Source: Atkinsonella hypoxylon
Taxonomy: Eukaryota; Ascomycota; Sordariomycetes; Hypocreales; Clavicipitaceae
Reading direction: 5' to 3'
NCBI GenBank assembly: GCA_000729835.1
Contig: JFHB01000003.1
Span: 434,001 to 498,000, forward strand
Length of the DNA stretch: 64,000 nt
The position numbers were made by a program, and so were the translations under genes. A model generated the notes under the pieces. That model saw only the letters and a list, made by a program, of their open reading frames with translations, made no database searches and was not told where the DNA came from. Shown piece after piece: positions 1 to 10,733 of the stretch (the first letter of the stretch is position 1; every line of letters starts with the position of its first letter).

Positions 1-90
1 AGCATCCCGCTGATAATTGTTCTGCTCGGGGTACCCACGAGGGGGCGGCGGCCGTTGCTGAGCTCGAGGATCATACTGATAATCGGCCAT
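1..90 (-). CDS. N-terminus of a Pro/Gln-rich protein, cut by window edge
   Basis: An ATG on the minus strand at 90-88 opens 30 codons that run off the left edge without a stop. The peptide begins MADYQYDPRAQQRPPPPRGY and is rich in Pro, Gln, Arg and Tyr, so the visible part is probably disordered. I do not recognise the family. An ATG followed by an uninterrupted low-complexity reading frame is the only evidence. The gene would read leftwards, so the 91-700 region would be its promoter and leader. Confidence 0.5.
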   Translation of the reverse strand, partial: MADYQYDPRAQQRPPPPRGYPEQNNYQRDA

Positions 91-728
91 GATGGGGCTC
101 GGGGATTAGATCGTTCTTCTGTCAAATAAGGTTAGAAACGTCTAGCTAGTCAATACAGAGAAAGTGTTTATGCGGAGGAACCACCATCACGGCCAACTTG
201 GGTGTTGGTCAGGAGAGTATCGTGCGGCAAGATCCAGGATACAGGACAAGGGCTTACCGTGCGAAGCCGTCAGGGACCGGCCAGCAATGACGAGCGAGAC
301 AAAATCGCGAAGCGAAGCGGAATGCCCAGCGACTTGAGTATCGGCTGTTCCCTTTCTGTCCTTTTCCGACCTCTCCCGTGCCTCAATACGTCTTACCTAT
401 CCCCTTGCGGATGGAAAGACACGAGACGGTGCCGTTGTCGCCAGTCAACAAGGACGCCCAAAGGGCTGGCTCTGGCAAAACGATTCCTCAAAGTGCGCAG
501 GAGATTATGCCTCCTCGAACGGAGCAGGCCTGCCGGATAGGGGAGGCGCGGTGGTTCGAGGCTGGACGGCAGTCGAAGGGCTCGTCCGGCTGTAGTCCTT
601 CTGACCGAATCGTCGCTCGTCTTGGTCAGCGGAAGCAAAACGTCGTTTGTCGGCCAAGTCGAGCGAGTTCTGCAGGAGCAGTAGCAGTAGCAGCCAACAG
701 CAGCAACGTCGAATTTGGCGGACGGCAG
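91..728. other. Non-coding spacer upstream of the edge gene
   Basis: Open frames on both strands overlap here, but none shows a recognisable domain or fungal-type exon structure. It probably holds the promoter and 5' leader of the minus-strand gene at the left edge. Confidence 0.4.
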
Positions 729-730
729 GG

Positions 731-750
731 CTTGGCTTGGCTTGGCTTGG
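731..750. repeat. Pentamer minisatellite (CTTGG)4
   Basis: Four perfect tandem copies of CTTGG, followed by a GC-rich linker and then a second pentamer array. Confidence 0.9.
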
Positions 751-770
751 CTGGGCCCGGGGCGGGCTGG

Positions 771-800
771 ACTGGACTGGACTGGACTGGACTGGACTGG
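771..800. repeat. Pentamer minisatellite (ACTGG)6
   Basis: Six perfect tandem copies of ACTGG, preceded by an imperfect GCTGG. The unit contains no stop codon in any frame, which explains the overlapping open frames here. Confidence 0.95.
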
Positions 801-929
801 AAAGTGGTGTATGTACCTAGCAGTAGGTACCTGGAAGTCTGGGGCCAGAATGCTACTGAGCCGTACCGAGTACATACATAATAAATGCGCAATGGTGGAT
901 CGTGGATATCCAGGCAACCAGGCTACGGT

Positions 930-1015
930 GGTCTGTGGTCTGTGGTCTGTGGTCTGTGGTCTGTGGTCTGTGGTCTGTGGTCTGTGGTCTGTGGCCTGTG
1001 TGGCCTGTGGTCTGT
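930..1015. repeat. Heptamer minisatellite (GGTCTGT)n
   Basis: Nine perfect copies of GGTCTGT (930-992) are followed by GGCCTGT variants and a last perfect copy ending near 1015. The period of 7 keeps all frames open on both strands, so ORFs called here are artefacts. Confidence 0.95.
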
Positions 1016-2776
1016 GAAATTCAAGAGCCTGGAAGGACAAAAGAAAAAAAGCATGGTGCCGCCCTAACCAAGTGTTCATCAGCCGGTTACCCGTCATAGG
1101 CCGTCAAAAGACGAGGGCTCATCGAGCCATCAAGATCTAGAACTGCTCCCAGACTTTTGCCTGAAGACAAAAAATCCATGTCTAGGTAGGTACTTGTCTA
1201 GCGCAACGAAGTTATTTCGGAGATGTCGGCTTTGTCTGGATACGTAGGAATCGCATATTTCCATAAAAAGACGATTGCTTAAAATAGCGTTGAAAAATCA
1301 TGCCGTATACTAGCATTTGTGAATAACACCAGTGGACATTCATCCCATTTCCACGAAGTAAGCTTCGGGTACCAAGCACCTGAATACAACGTCGAAGCCG
1401 GCACAAGCGGAACTTAGCGCAGCAGAGTGCCCAAGTCTCTTTCAGCATCCCAGCCACTAATATTGTGTGCATGGCCTCTGTGATCTACGGAGTACTCCGT
1501 AAAACCTGGTCCGACAGGGACGGGGAACCCACAAGCTACGGAATACAACCCGCTGGAATTAAGCAGCCACCGCCGCCACCGCCACCACCACCACCACCAC
1601 CACCACTACCATGTCAACGTTATCTCGGGCCCATCTACAGGCGTCGACCAAAAAGCCCTGCCATGTTCGTGGCAATATGGCCTTTACGCGGTGCTCTGGA
1701 AAAAAAAAATGGAAAAAAATGGAAAAAAAAAATTTTACTCCCTCAAAACCAAATCATCTTTTTCATCTTCCGTAAGAAGAAACATGATAGGGCGGCACGA
1801 AACCGACTCATCGCACGGCGGCCGTTGTCTAAAAAGACTTCTTCCAAACATGACTAATCAGCCTCTTTTCGCCCTAGCATTCCACCAACGTCCCTGGCGA
1901 TTTTGTAATGGAGTTTTAGTGAGTTTTCAACCGTGCGGAAGTAAGACATTGGCCTGAGGTTGGCCATGTACCTGGGCATCCGCCCGCCTGAGAGGCTTCA
2001 AGGATACATAGGTACCTAGGTACCTAGCTGTAGCCACGTCGGGACCGTCGCGCGCCAACCTGGTTGCTAGAGACAGTTATAGGCTCTTAAGCCCTGAAAG
2101 GATTCAATCAGGAATTGCGTTTCGAAGCCTCTCTTAGATCTATCTGTGCCATGCCACCACAGGAGCTCCACTGTGCCTGCCAGCCGACGACGCCATTATA
2201 GAAGCTTTGCCCTTTATTCCCCTTTTGGCGCCTTCTTGAACTCCAGAACGATGCACCAGAAGACCCCAACGCTTGGCCCCTTTTCCGTCGCAAGTGATAT
2301 CGTTTCAAAGAAAATTGCTTTTACTTTGCTTAAGTCAGACCTTTCTATATTAGTTCTTTGCCCTTGTCCTTCCCTTCGTAAGCGTTTTTCCTCTGGCCAG
2401 ACCGGTCCCTAAATAGTTCTTTGCCGCTATCCTCCCCTTCTTGCGCACCCTAAAGCTTCATCATAGTGTATTGTAAGACCCCAACGGTAAATCTCATTTA
2501 TCTATCGCTTCAGGTTTTCCATCCTCATCTCGTGTGTAACTTCCCCGATGTGCAGCTGCAAAGGCCTCGCGAGTATGCTGTATCTATGGGATCCTACTCA
2601 TTCTTCTTCGCCATTACAGTAAGATACAGCGCAAAGTAATCATGGCCCTCCATTATCTGCAGCGGCTTCTACATGTTCCTATTTAATTAGAAGCAGACGA
2701 AAAACTGGAAGTTTACTTCCAACGAAAACTCTATGTCTCTGCGAAATTCGCCCAGAAGATGATATAATACTGGCTC
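1016..2776. other. Spacer with low-complexity tracts and palindromes
   Basis: No gene is supported. It contains a perfect 16-nt palindrome TACGGAGTACTCCGTA (1486-1501), a CCN/CCA tract encoding spurious poly-Pro (about 1570-1606), A-rich runs (about 1700-1735) and a GGTACCTAGGTACCTAG block (about 2011-2028). Confidence 0.6.
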
Positions 2777-3380
2777 TTACTGCGCATACGTGCGAGAAGC
2801 CTTGCATTGCTTGTGTGCAGCTGGTCTAACTCCTGAGTTCTTACGTCCGAGATCCCGACGACAGAGATATCTTGAAGCACGGATCGTGTAGTCCATTAGG
2901 GAGCTATCTTCCATGTTTAGGGACTTAAACCCTTCTACTACTTCTTTTGCATCTTTGCTAACGCAAACAGACGATCCGCGTTTAAGTGACGGATATTCGT
3001 GCTGCGACTCTGCAGTGCCCAAGTGCTTCAAAGGCATCTCGTAGGTTCTGTATTTCTTTTCTTCTGGATCAGGGAGCGTGATGTGCCACGGCTCAAGGAC
3101 TTTGTCCCGGAAACTGTCTGACTTCAGGGCCATTTGAGTGAGTCTTGGCCGTAGTTGAGGCGATTCCACTACCGCACGGTATTGATGCGCACATGTTGTT
3201 GGCAGCTGGATCGTTCTCTGCAATGCTTATCTCCTGACATCTCAGATAGTCCCATAAATCGTCATTAGATATAGCATGGCTTGAATCCTCTTGCAGCTCA
3301 GCTGCACAGCAATCCGCCACGACAGAGCAGTGGCAACGGCTGCTCTCCGGACCCTCTGGTACAAACGAAGTCGTAGCATT
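2777..3380 (-). pseudogene. Possible gene relic or small unknown gene
   Basis: Two overlapping minus-strand frames both look coding. The upstream one (about 3380 to 3093) includes NDDLWDYLRCQEISIAEN; the downstream one (about 3223 to 2777) includes KVLEPWHITLPDPEEKKY and ends at a stop at 2777. They can be joined by a frameshift or by a weak 49-nt intron (GTGCGC...CCAAG). No ATG opens the upstream frame. I recognise no family. Either this is a decayed gene or its 5' exons are unresolved. It would run divergently from the V-ATPase gene beginning at 3763. Confidence 0.3.
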
Positions 3381-3762
3381 AGTTGGTTATGTGCACCAAA
3401 TGAATGTCCCTGCTCCTGTTGAGTCGAGAGGCGCTTCGTCCTTCGTCCCCACCTTTGGCCGGGCTCGTCGGCAAGCTAACTAACTAGTTAACTATCAAAT
3501 CGCTCACATTCTTCCATCACCTGAGAAGCGTCGGATGGCCCAGGGTAATGCAATTTCCGCGGGTGGCACAAACGTTCGAGCTCTCGAATCACGTGCTATG
3601 TCACGCCACCCATCAAGCTTGCATCATTGGTTCCCATGACGCCAGTCAAGGAGAGCTGCTTGTTCGAACCGTGCTGCCGATGCAATACACGACGTATGAG
3701 GAGCTCCTCCAACGACGCCATCCATCTACCCCAGCCATCAAGCAGCATCGTAACCGTCGATC
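3381..3762. promoter_or_regulatory. Upstream region of the V-ATPase c gene
   Basis: The 380 bp hold no supported ORF and should contain the promoter of the plus-strand V-ATPase subunit c gene. A CACGTG-like CACGTGC lies near 3590. No core promoter element can be assigned with confidence. Confidence 0.4.
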
Positions 3763-4598
3763 ATGGAGTCAGACTACGCTCCTAAGTTTGCTCCCTTCTT
3801 TGGGATGGTAAGCATTGCGCATCGCACATCGGCCTATCGTCACGTCACGAATCCGCCCTTGCTAACACGACTTTTATAGGCTGGTATCGCAGCTGCCATG
3901 ATCTTTGGATGTACGATATAACATTATTCCAAATTCCAGCTCGCAAATATACATGGAAGCTAACTTGTTCGAACCGTAGCAATCGGAGCTGCGTACGGCA
4001 CCGCAAAGTCTGGCATTGGTATTGCAGGAGTGGGGACTTTTCGTCCCGATCTTATCATGAAGGTTTGAATAAGTCTTGTTCTCCTCCACAAATGGCCTGC
4101 ATATAGCCTAACGATATTATGTATCAGTGCTTGATTCCTGTCGTCATGTCCGGTATTATTGCCGTGTATTCACTCGTCATCTCTGTCCTCATCGCCCAGG
4201 ACCTCGCTCCGCCTTCTTCGTCCCAGAGCTACGCACTATTCTCGTTCGTCCTCCTTCCGGACATCGTTTTTTTCGAAAACGACATGTTCAAACTTGGGCT
4301 CTAATAATCACGTTTTACAGTGGATTCATGCACCTCGCGTGCGGTCTGGCCGTTGGCATGACGGGCCTCGCTGCCGGATACTGTATCGGCATTGTCGGTG
4401 ATAAGGGCGTGCGCTCATACATGGAACAGTCGAGGATTTTCGTGGGCATGGTATTGATTCTCATTTTCGGAGAAGTGCTCGGTTTGTATGGGTACGTGTA
4501 CTGGAATTCATTGACTGCCCATTTTCTGGCCAGTGATTGTTGCTAACTGAGATAGCTTGATTGTTGCTCTGCTGCTGAACTCCCGAAGCAAGGGTTGA
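3763..4598 (+). CDS. vma3: V-type ATPase 16-kDa proteolipid subunit c
   Basis: Subunit c forms the proton-carrying ring of the vacuolar H+-ATPase Vo sector. Six exons (3763-3807, 3880-3910, 3980-4062, 4128-4243, 4321-4491, 4556-4598) give 162 aa, the normal length. The sequence shows the four-helix proteolipid pattern: FAPFFGMAGIAAAMIFG, GAAYGTAKSGIGIAGVG, a second hairpin with SGIIAVYSLVISVLIA, and the near-invariant FGEVLGLYGLIVALLLNSR end that carries the essential glutamate. All junctions are GT...AG and keep frame; exon 2 is only 31 nt. The donor after exon 4 (GTTCGT) is unusual but is the one that restores the conserved YALFSGFMHLACG. The residue after FG is Ser where many fungi have Cys or Ala. 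Identification is essentially certain from motif order and length. Confidence 0.97.
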
Positions 4599-5266
4599 GG
4601 TAGACCTTTTCATAAACATCAATTTCTAGAATTTGCGAGCCATTATCGGCACAATGTATTGCACACAACAAAATATATAAAGAGAGGGCTTGCTATCAAG
4701 CAATGCAAAGCATTGCCTTCCTATTGCATGGGGCAAGGCGTTTTGGGACCGTGTATTCTAGTTCATACATGGAGATGGGATATCCAGATTTCGATAACTT
4801 GTAGTTGTCTATCGTCTTCATTCCAGAGATGTCACGCCCTCTTACTGCTACGTGATGAGCAATGGTGTGCTGCTTCAGTTCAGCTTAGGTATGGTGAAAA
4901 CAATGCTTTTCTCAAATTGTATGCCTAAGCCGCCAATACGTAGAGATATTGCAATTTTGAATATGGTGTACGTTGCCATTGCAACAGATACATGGCCGAA
5001 TTCACCCTCAGCAATGCACCTAGGCGAATATATGCAATTGAATAACGAAGAAATGCGGCCCTCTAGACCAACAAGGCGCAGGACAGTGAAGAGAAAGCAT
5101 AGATAAAATGAGGTAGCAACCGAAATCTAGACAGCAGCGCCATCACATGCACCATGGATTCGTAAGACATGCCACAGAGAGTAAGTGATTGAGCCCCCAA
5201 CCAGTTGGACTTTGTGTTGCAATGTGAAACACAATCAAAATATCAAGCACTTGCTAGATAGTTTCA
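4599..5266. other. 3' flanks of two convergent genes
   Basis: Spacer between the V-ATPase gene and the convergent minus-strand 238-aa gene. It should hold both 3' UTRs. No supported ORF or repeat is seen. Confidence 0.5.
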
Positions 5267-6111
5267 TTATGTGGGCAGTAGCCGGCCGCCAATTCTGCGG
5301 AGGAGCTTCTTCCGCTGACTGCTCTCGATGTCTCGACGAAAGCGGGCCCAGCTTCTCTCTCGTTCATCCCAGCTCCTCATTTGAGCTGCCAATAGTCAGT
5401 ATGTATGGCTGGTTTCATTTCAGACAGAATGAAGATGGTCTAATGTACTAACCTAGGAGCCAGTCCCACTGCCTATCCTCCCGTACCAAAATATCCTCTC
5501 CGGTTTCGCGAAGGAGCCTATCACGGCGGGCCTCAGCTGCTGCGACTTCTCCAACAAGATCTGGGTCTTCCAAGGGCCGTGACTCCAGGGCATTGTCAGC
5601 TTGGTTGTCTATGGCCCTTTCATTAGAGTTCTGACGGGTCATTGGCTCGGCTGGTCCTGCATATCTTCCCGACGTGATGCGTCGCTCGGCAACATTGCGG
5701 TAATGGCGAGCTGCAGGCGCGTTGCTGGCAGACCATGTCGGTAAATGGAAAGCTTGCGTGGGTAGAGTGCTTTGGGACGGTGCCGGGGGCAACGGGGGCA
5801 GTCCAGTAGTCTGTTGCCGGGATGTAGAGGCTCTCTGACGGCTGGGAGCAAATAGCGGCGTAGACGCACTCGTCACCAGAATGGCAGTTCGAGGAGCCGG
5901 AGGACTGTAAGGTGGTATTGTCTCGTTGTGGTTGTATGGAAGAGTATGGTACGATGGAGCATCGGAGACTAGAGGATCATTCACGATCAGTCGAAAAATA
6001 TGGTACGAAAACGGTGAAGGACGACCTACCATATGAAGGAGCAGCAGAGCGAATGGAGGCTGTCTCAAAGTCCTCTGCGCTATACCGAGGTGCTGAAATG
6101 GGCCCGGTCAT
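5267..6111 (-). CDS. Conserved hypothetical 238-aa Pro/Arg-rich protein
   Basis: Three exons on the minus strand (6111-6030, 5968-5453, 5385-5267) give 238 aa. The first exon encodes MTGPISAPRYSAEDFETASI and splices in frame to an Ala/Pro/Ser-rich middle (PSYHTLPYNHNETIPPYSPP). The C-terminal third is charged: a Glu/Arg helix with VAAAEARRDRLLRE, then QMRSWDERERSWARFRRD and a basic end. The first intron ends in CCTCTAG and all three phases agree. No signal peptide or membrane segment is seen. The charged C-terminal part could form a helical or coiled-coil segment. I know no function. Extending the middle frame without splicing would add a false hydrophobic N-terminus (LLLLHMVGR). Confidence 0.75.
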
Positions 6112-8415
6112 GTTGGGCTATCGAATACCAACCAGGTGACGACACTATTTGATGTGGGTTTAATCTGGCACCAAACCTCACAGTTACGGGAGGGACCAGC
6201 GGTTTGCGATGAGCTCGTTACAAATTTAAAGTGGTCGTTAGAGAAGAGACGCAGAGGAAAATCGTCAGCGTGAAGCTATCTATACAGCGGATATCAAATA
6301 GCGGTTGATTTCTTTGTGTACTGCCAGGACAGTAGGCAAAAATTCGCATCAGTAGGAACGTGAGATGGAAGAGTATTCAAGAAGACCCCTCATTTAGGTA
6401 GAATGAATCACCTGCAATAGTATTTTCTGCAGAAATGTAAAGCTTTGTGACAGCTCGGAATATTACCCAGGGCCGCGAGCGTAGCACGTGAGGAGTATGA
6501 AATTGCCGCCTGGGGGTTCTCTTTTGCGATATCCTAGAAACAAGCATGAAATAGTTCACCTTGTTGCTGGAGCAAGTGAATTCCACACAAAGTGTACAGA
6601 ATATGCCTGGTGAATAAAGACCAGCAAGGATCCTGTTGCGCTCTGATAGAATGAACGAGGGGATAGGAGTAGAAAGAGGTGTCACGGACAGCACATGGGA
6701 GAGGCTGGGACACTTTTATGTACGGTAACGTTATAACTATATGGGAGAAGCAGAGCTTGGATTGACATGGGTTGGTTGGATCTGGCAAGCAGGCCCAATC
6801 TTGAGACCCGTACCGTAGCCTTGCTTGACTAGGATGGCCGCGATGGTGGAGGTCGGCCCAGGAAGAAGCAAACAGGTACGGAGTAATAGGCCACGAGAAA
6901 CATGTCTGTTTGTGCAGGCAGTTACGTTAGTGCCATGCCAGGAACTTTCGATCTTTCAAGCACTCGTGGCCAGGTGCCTGTTAGTTTCGGCTTGAGGCGA
7001 TCTCGGGGGCTGGAAGAAGTTGCGTCAAGCACAGAGATGATTGGCTCCAAGAAGACAGTCAACGGTGCCTCCCACACGTAATTGCGCCTTTCGCCGGGAT
7101 GCAGTTGAGACTAGTCAGTTCCCTGCCTTTGCCATCAGTGGGAATTTTGGACTTGGGCGGGCATGGTGGGCACACCAGACGCAATATTGACAGTCATGTC
7201 GTATGTATGACCACTTGTGGCCAGCGGGGTAACTTACGGGTACGTACGTGCTGCTGACCTTGGATGATTCTTGCAGGCAAAACTTCCTTGCATTAACTAG
7301 TTACCCACGAGAGCTCGGATTCGCTTGGCTAGCAACTATTTGAGCGCCACTGCTTCTTTGCGAACCTCACACACAGCTGCAATTGATATCTTTTGTGTCC
7401 GAGTTTCCTGGTTCTGGTAGCAAAGCATGCCGAGCATGATGCGCAAGGTACCGATAGGCAAATGATCTAGCCTAAGTACCTAGTAGGTACCTGGTTAGGC
7501 AGGTAGGCAGGTTGGCAGGTAGCATGAGAACGCACTTGCGCTTGCATGCCGGCTAAAGGCCACGCAACGAGATTCAATCTGCAACACCTACGGAAGCTTG
7601 GCAGCTGCTGGGCCATTCCTTGCTCTCCTTGGGGCTCAGTCCACAAGATCCACGTCTTGGATGTCGCTGTAACATGTCCTCGAGATGCCGTATGGGAGGG
7701 CCGGAGCATAACGCTTCTTTCGCCTTCCGCCGCTTCTTCCTGGGCTCTCTTAACTTTTTTTGTCGTTCCGGATCTTCTCCGATCTTTTGGGAGAGACATG
7801 GCAACTCTTGATGTCATGGACATGACCCCCTCCCGATGAGTGAGGGGCTGGTCGAGCGTGCATTTCCCAAACGCTCCATTCGGGGACTCAAACTGTTGTA
7901 TTATGAAAGGAGAAGCCACCATTGACACAGCAGCTCAGTACTGATGGAGCACTGAGCTCCTGTTTGTTCCCGCGTGTGTCACGAGCTAACTCAAGAGATG
8001 AAGGCACAAGACTGATCATAGTCGAGGTCATTTTTTCGGATGTCGTTCTCATCCGGGCGACACGCTTCAAGGTGCACAGCCATCCGTCATGCAGGGCCCC
8101 CTCCTTGTGCCCCCTTCAATGCATGCTTGCCAGGAACACAAGAGGAGTATAACTACAGGCCCATTACAAGTAGACTTGTCACTTGTCACTTTTGCTTAAT
8201 ACCGTCTCCTGGTGAATGACTTGCTTGCGCAGGAACCACCACCATCTCAATTGCAGGACTCTGGCTGTAGGAAAGGCAATTTTGGGAAAACCACGTTGTG
8301 ATTTAGGTCTCGTGCAAAACGTATGCGTTTGTTTAGTTGCGTCTTTGAATTCCAGTTACTGGTTGAAGGCGTAGATGGATTCACCCGGGTACATGAAATA
8401 ACTACCTAGTAGTGA
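6112..8415. other. Gene-poor spacer
   Basis: About 2.3 kb without a supported gene. ORFs on both strands near 7.5-8.1 kb overlap each other and show no domain. A CCTAAGTACCTAGTAGGTACCTGG block lies near 7471-7493, followed by AGGTAGGCAGG-type repeats. Confidence 0.5.
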
Positions 8416-8451
8416 GTAGGTAGGTAGGTAGTTAACTACCTACCTACCTAC
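8416..8451. repeat. Perfect 36-nt palindrome of GTAG repeats
   Basis: Four GTAG-type units (8416-8433, ending GTT) are followed immediately by their exact reverse complement (8434-8451). CTAC units continue to about 8466. The arms could form a long hairpin or cruciform. Confidence 0.95.
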
Positions 8452-8589
8452 CTACCTACCTACCTACGGAATACCTAGGTAGGTAAACAGGCAGTAACAG
8501 GGACTTCTTGATAGAAGCTAATCCTTAAAAAGGAAGATGTGGGCCTTTCACAAGTGCTGCCGGGCGGTTCTAACAACTAAACTAACTAC

Positions 8590-8609
8590 CTACCTAGGTA
8601 CCTAGGTAG
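8590..8609. repeat. Perfect 20-nt palindrome CTACCTAGGTACCTAGGTAG
   Basis: A self-complementary block belonging to the CCTAGGTACC motif family. Related copies occur near 2011, 7471, 8475, 8937, 9064, 24441 and 30591. Confidence 0.95.
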
Positions 8610-9305
8610 TTAAGGTCAAGTTCCGATTCATAGAGCTTTTGATTGATGGAAGTCTTGATTTATGAAGATGCTAACTGACCAAGATTCTAATTGCTAATAA
8701 GTGATGTTCAATTAAGACCTAATGAATAATAGCATGTCTCACTATTAGGTACGATCTTTGTCTTAGTGAATGCGAATCGCGCAGCAGCGGAATTTTGAAC
8801 GCACAGCAGCAACTAAACCTAAAACAGAAGATGTACCTCCACACATACTATGTCCGTAGAGATACTTCTCATCATTCATAGCAAACATGGGGGGTAAGGT
8901 CTTTCATTGCGTCCCGCGCGCTGCTGGATACTTTGTACCTAGGTACCTAGGTGCTCTAACTGCTAACGGACTTAGCCTAGCACTGTAAAGAGGTACAGAA
9001 AGGGCTACGCGTGGTCTTGTAAATTGTGTTGGACTGCTGCGCGCGCGTCAGAGTGATAGCTTAGGTACCAGGTACCAGGTACCTAGCCTGAGTGTGGAGA
9101 AATGTAAGAAGTACCTTTCCGCCAAAAAGTGTGCTGGAGTACATCGTGCGTTCAAAACGCCGTTGCTGCGCGTTTACGGAGATTATTATTACTCCCCAGA
9201 GCCCGCGGTTTGCCTTTTCAAATGTAGTGTCAAGGGAAAACATCATTCGAATTCCGCCCGCCCCAGCATCGCCCTTGTCTGCTTTTGCCCACTACTCAAA
9301 CAGTC
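8610..9305. promoter_or_regulatory. Upstream region of nse4
   Basis: No supported ORF. It contains CTAGGTACCTAGG (about 8939-8951) and GGTACCAGGTACCAGGTACC (about 9064-9083). The last 200 bp form the presumed nse4 promoter and leader. Confidence 0.45.
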
Positions 9306-10733
9306 ATGCCAACCCGCGTCCGCGGTGATGCGGAGGATATAGATTCCCAGACACATTCGCCATCACTACCCCAAACACCGTCGTCAGCGAGACACGGCCT
9401 AGCAGTGCGACAAAAAAACGGTGCACAAAGCGCATCTGGATCCAAGAGGAAGAGAACGAACACAATGGGTTCTGAACCATTAAGTAATCGACAGAGAACA
9501 GCCGGGCCCGAGAGCGACGATGACAGCGACGACAAATTTGTCGATATTTACGATCCCGACCAACCCCTGCAAGAGCGCCGAGTTATCCAGAAAGACCTGA
9601 GGGATTTGTTGAAGGAGGTAAATGAAAACTCAGAGGAGTATTTGCAAAGTGATTCTCGTGGCCTACACGAGGCCATTTTGAAAGCAAATGAGCTCTCGAA
9701 AAAAGTGAAGCAGACTACCGAGGCCACGATTGATTCGCGGCTTCTAGTCAGCACCACCGACCTTACATACCGCAAGACCTTACGACTCGCCCAAGGCAGC
9801 TTATCAGAAGGACTCGACGTCGATGAATTTGTATCCAAGACCATTACGTACATGCGGCATGGAAGCGGCATCAGCGACGACAATGCCCCTGAACTGTCAA
9901 GCACACAACGCCAGCGGAGGACAACATCGCAGAGGAGACGTCACGAGGACGATGGCGACGATGACGACGATGACATCGGCGACGAAGGGGACATGATGAA
10001 TTGGCCACATCTCGGTCGGTTTGCATGTTTACCACACATTCGGCGGCCTGCCCTGCCGGGTTTTCTCCTCGGGCCACTCTCAGTCGAGAAGAAGGCGCGG
10101 AAAGTGATCAAGCGCAGTGCACCGTTTCGGCCCAACAACCTTACTGAGACAAGACCCGAGGTGCTCAATGTGGAGGACATGGCGAAAAAAGAGAACGACC
10201 TGACTGCCATTTGTACCAGTATTTCACAGCACTTGCAGAGAATACAAGCCGAAACGCAAGAAGTCGTCGCAGACTTGATAGACGACGACATGGACGATGA
10301 TGAAAAGACAAGATTGATGCACCAGCACGGTCTTCGGAGTACAGGAGGCATTGACTTGATGCGATTTGTGGTGAATCCGGATTCATTCGGACAGACAGTC
10401 GAGAATATGTTCTATGTCAGTTTCCTCATCAGAGACGGACGAGTCGAGATTGAACTTGATGAGAACGATTTGCCGTCTCTTGGTACGTGCACCAAACTTT
10501 TGCCCGCTAGATGCTCCGTAATTACTAACTCTTGTTCCAAAGCCCCCGTTGATAGGGAGCCGATTGACGATGGCACTCAGCGCCATGGGGCATCCAAACA
10601 CCAAGCAATTCTGTCTATGGATGAGCAGACTTGGCGTGAAATCATCGAGGTGTTCAACATCACGAACCCGATGATACCTCATCGTCGAGAAGTAAACCAT
10701 TCTGGACCAGGGGCACGGGGCTGGTACAGTTGA
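9306..10733 (+). CDS. nse4: Smc5-Smc6 complex subunit Nse4
   Basis: Nse4 is the kleisin-like non-SMC element that bridges the Smc5 and Smc6 heads in the nuclear DNA-repair and chromosome-disjunction complex. The CDS starts at the ATG at 9306 (MPTRVRGDAED); upstream in-frame codons hold no ATG. An intron at 10483-10542 (GTACGT...CAAAG) is removed, giving about 455 aa. A charged N-terminus is followed by the helical Smc/Nse3-contact region (VIQKDLRDLLKEVNENSEEY, then ESQ-rich helices), an acidic run of Asp/Glu, a middle segment with NWPHLGRFACLPHIRRP, and the conserved Nse4 C-terminal domain around residues 340-385 (IDLMRFVVNPDSFGQTVENM, FYVSFLIRDGRVEIELDEN). The intron is 60 nt and stop-free, so the unspliced frame also reads through. 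Identification rests on the C-terminal domain and overall layout. Confidence 0.92.
   Translation: MPTRVRGDAEDIDSQTHSPSLPQTPSSARHGLAVRQKNGAQSASGSKRKRTNTMGSEPLSNRQRTAGPESDDDSDDKFVDIYDPDQPLQERRVIQKDLRDLLKEVNENSEEYLQSDSRGLHEAILKANELSKKVKQTTEATIDSRLLVSTTDLTYRKTLRLAQGSLSEGLDVDEFVSKTITYMRHGSGISDDNAPELSSTQRQRRTTSQRRRHEDDGDDDDDDIGDEGDMMNWPHLGRFACLPHIRRPALPGFLLGPLSVEKKARKVIKRSAPFRPNNLTETRPEVLNVEDMAKKENDLTAICTSISQHLQRIQAETQEVVADLIDDDMDDDEKTRLMHQHGLRSTGGIDLMRFVVNPDSFGQTVENMFYVSFLIRDGRVEIELDENDLPSLGTCTKLLPARCSVITNSCSKAPVDREPIDDGTQRHGASKHQAILSMDEQTWREIIEVFNITNPMIPHRREVNHSGPGARGWYS

Noticed and set aside
731..1015. CRISPR-like repeat array
   Set aside because: Units are 5-7 nt and directly tandem without spacers, and the genome is eukaryotic.
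393..1097. Long open frames on both strands over the left-end repeats
   Set aside because: They are produced by 5- and 7-nt minisatellite units that contain no stops in any frame; no domain or splice structure supports them.
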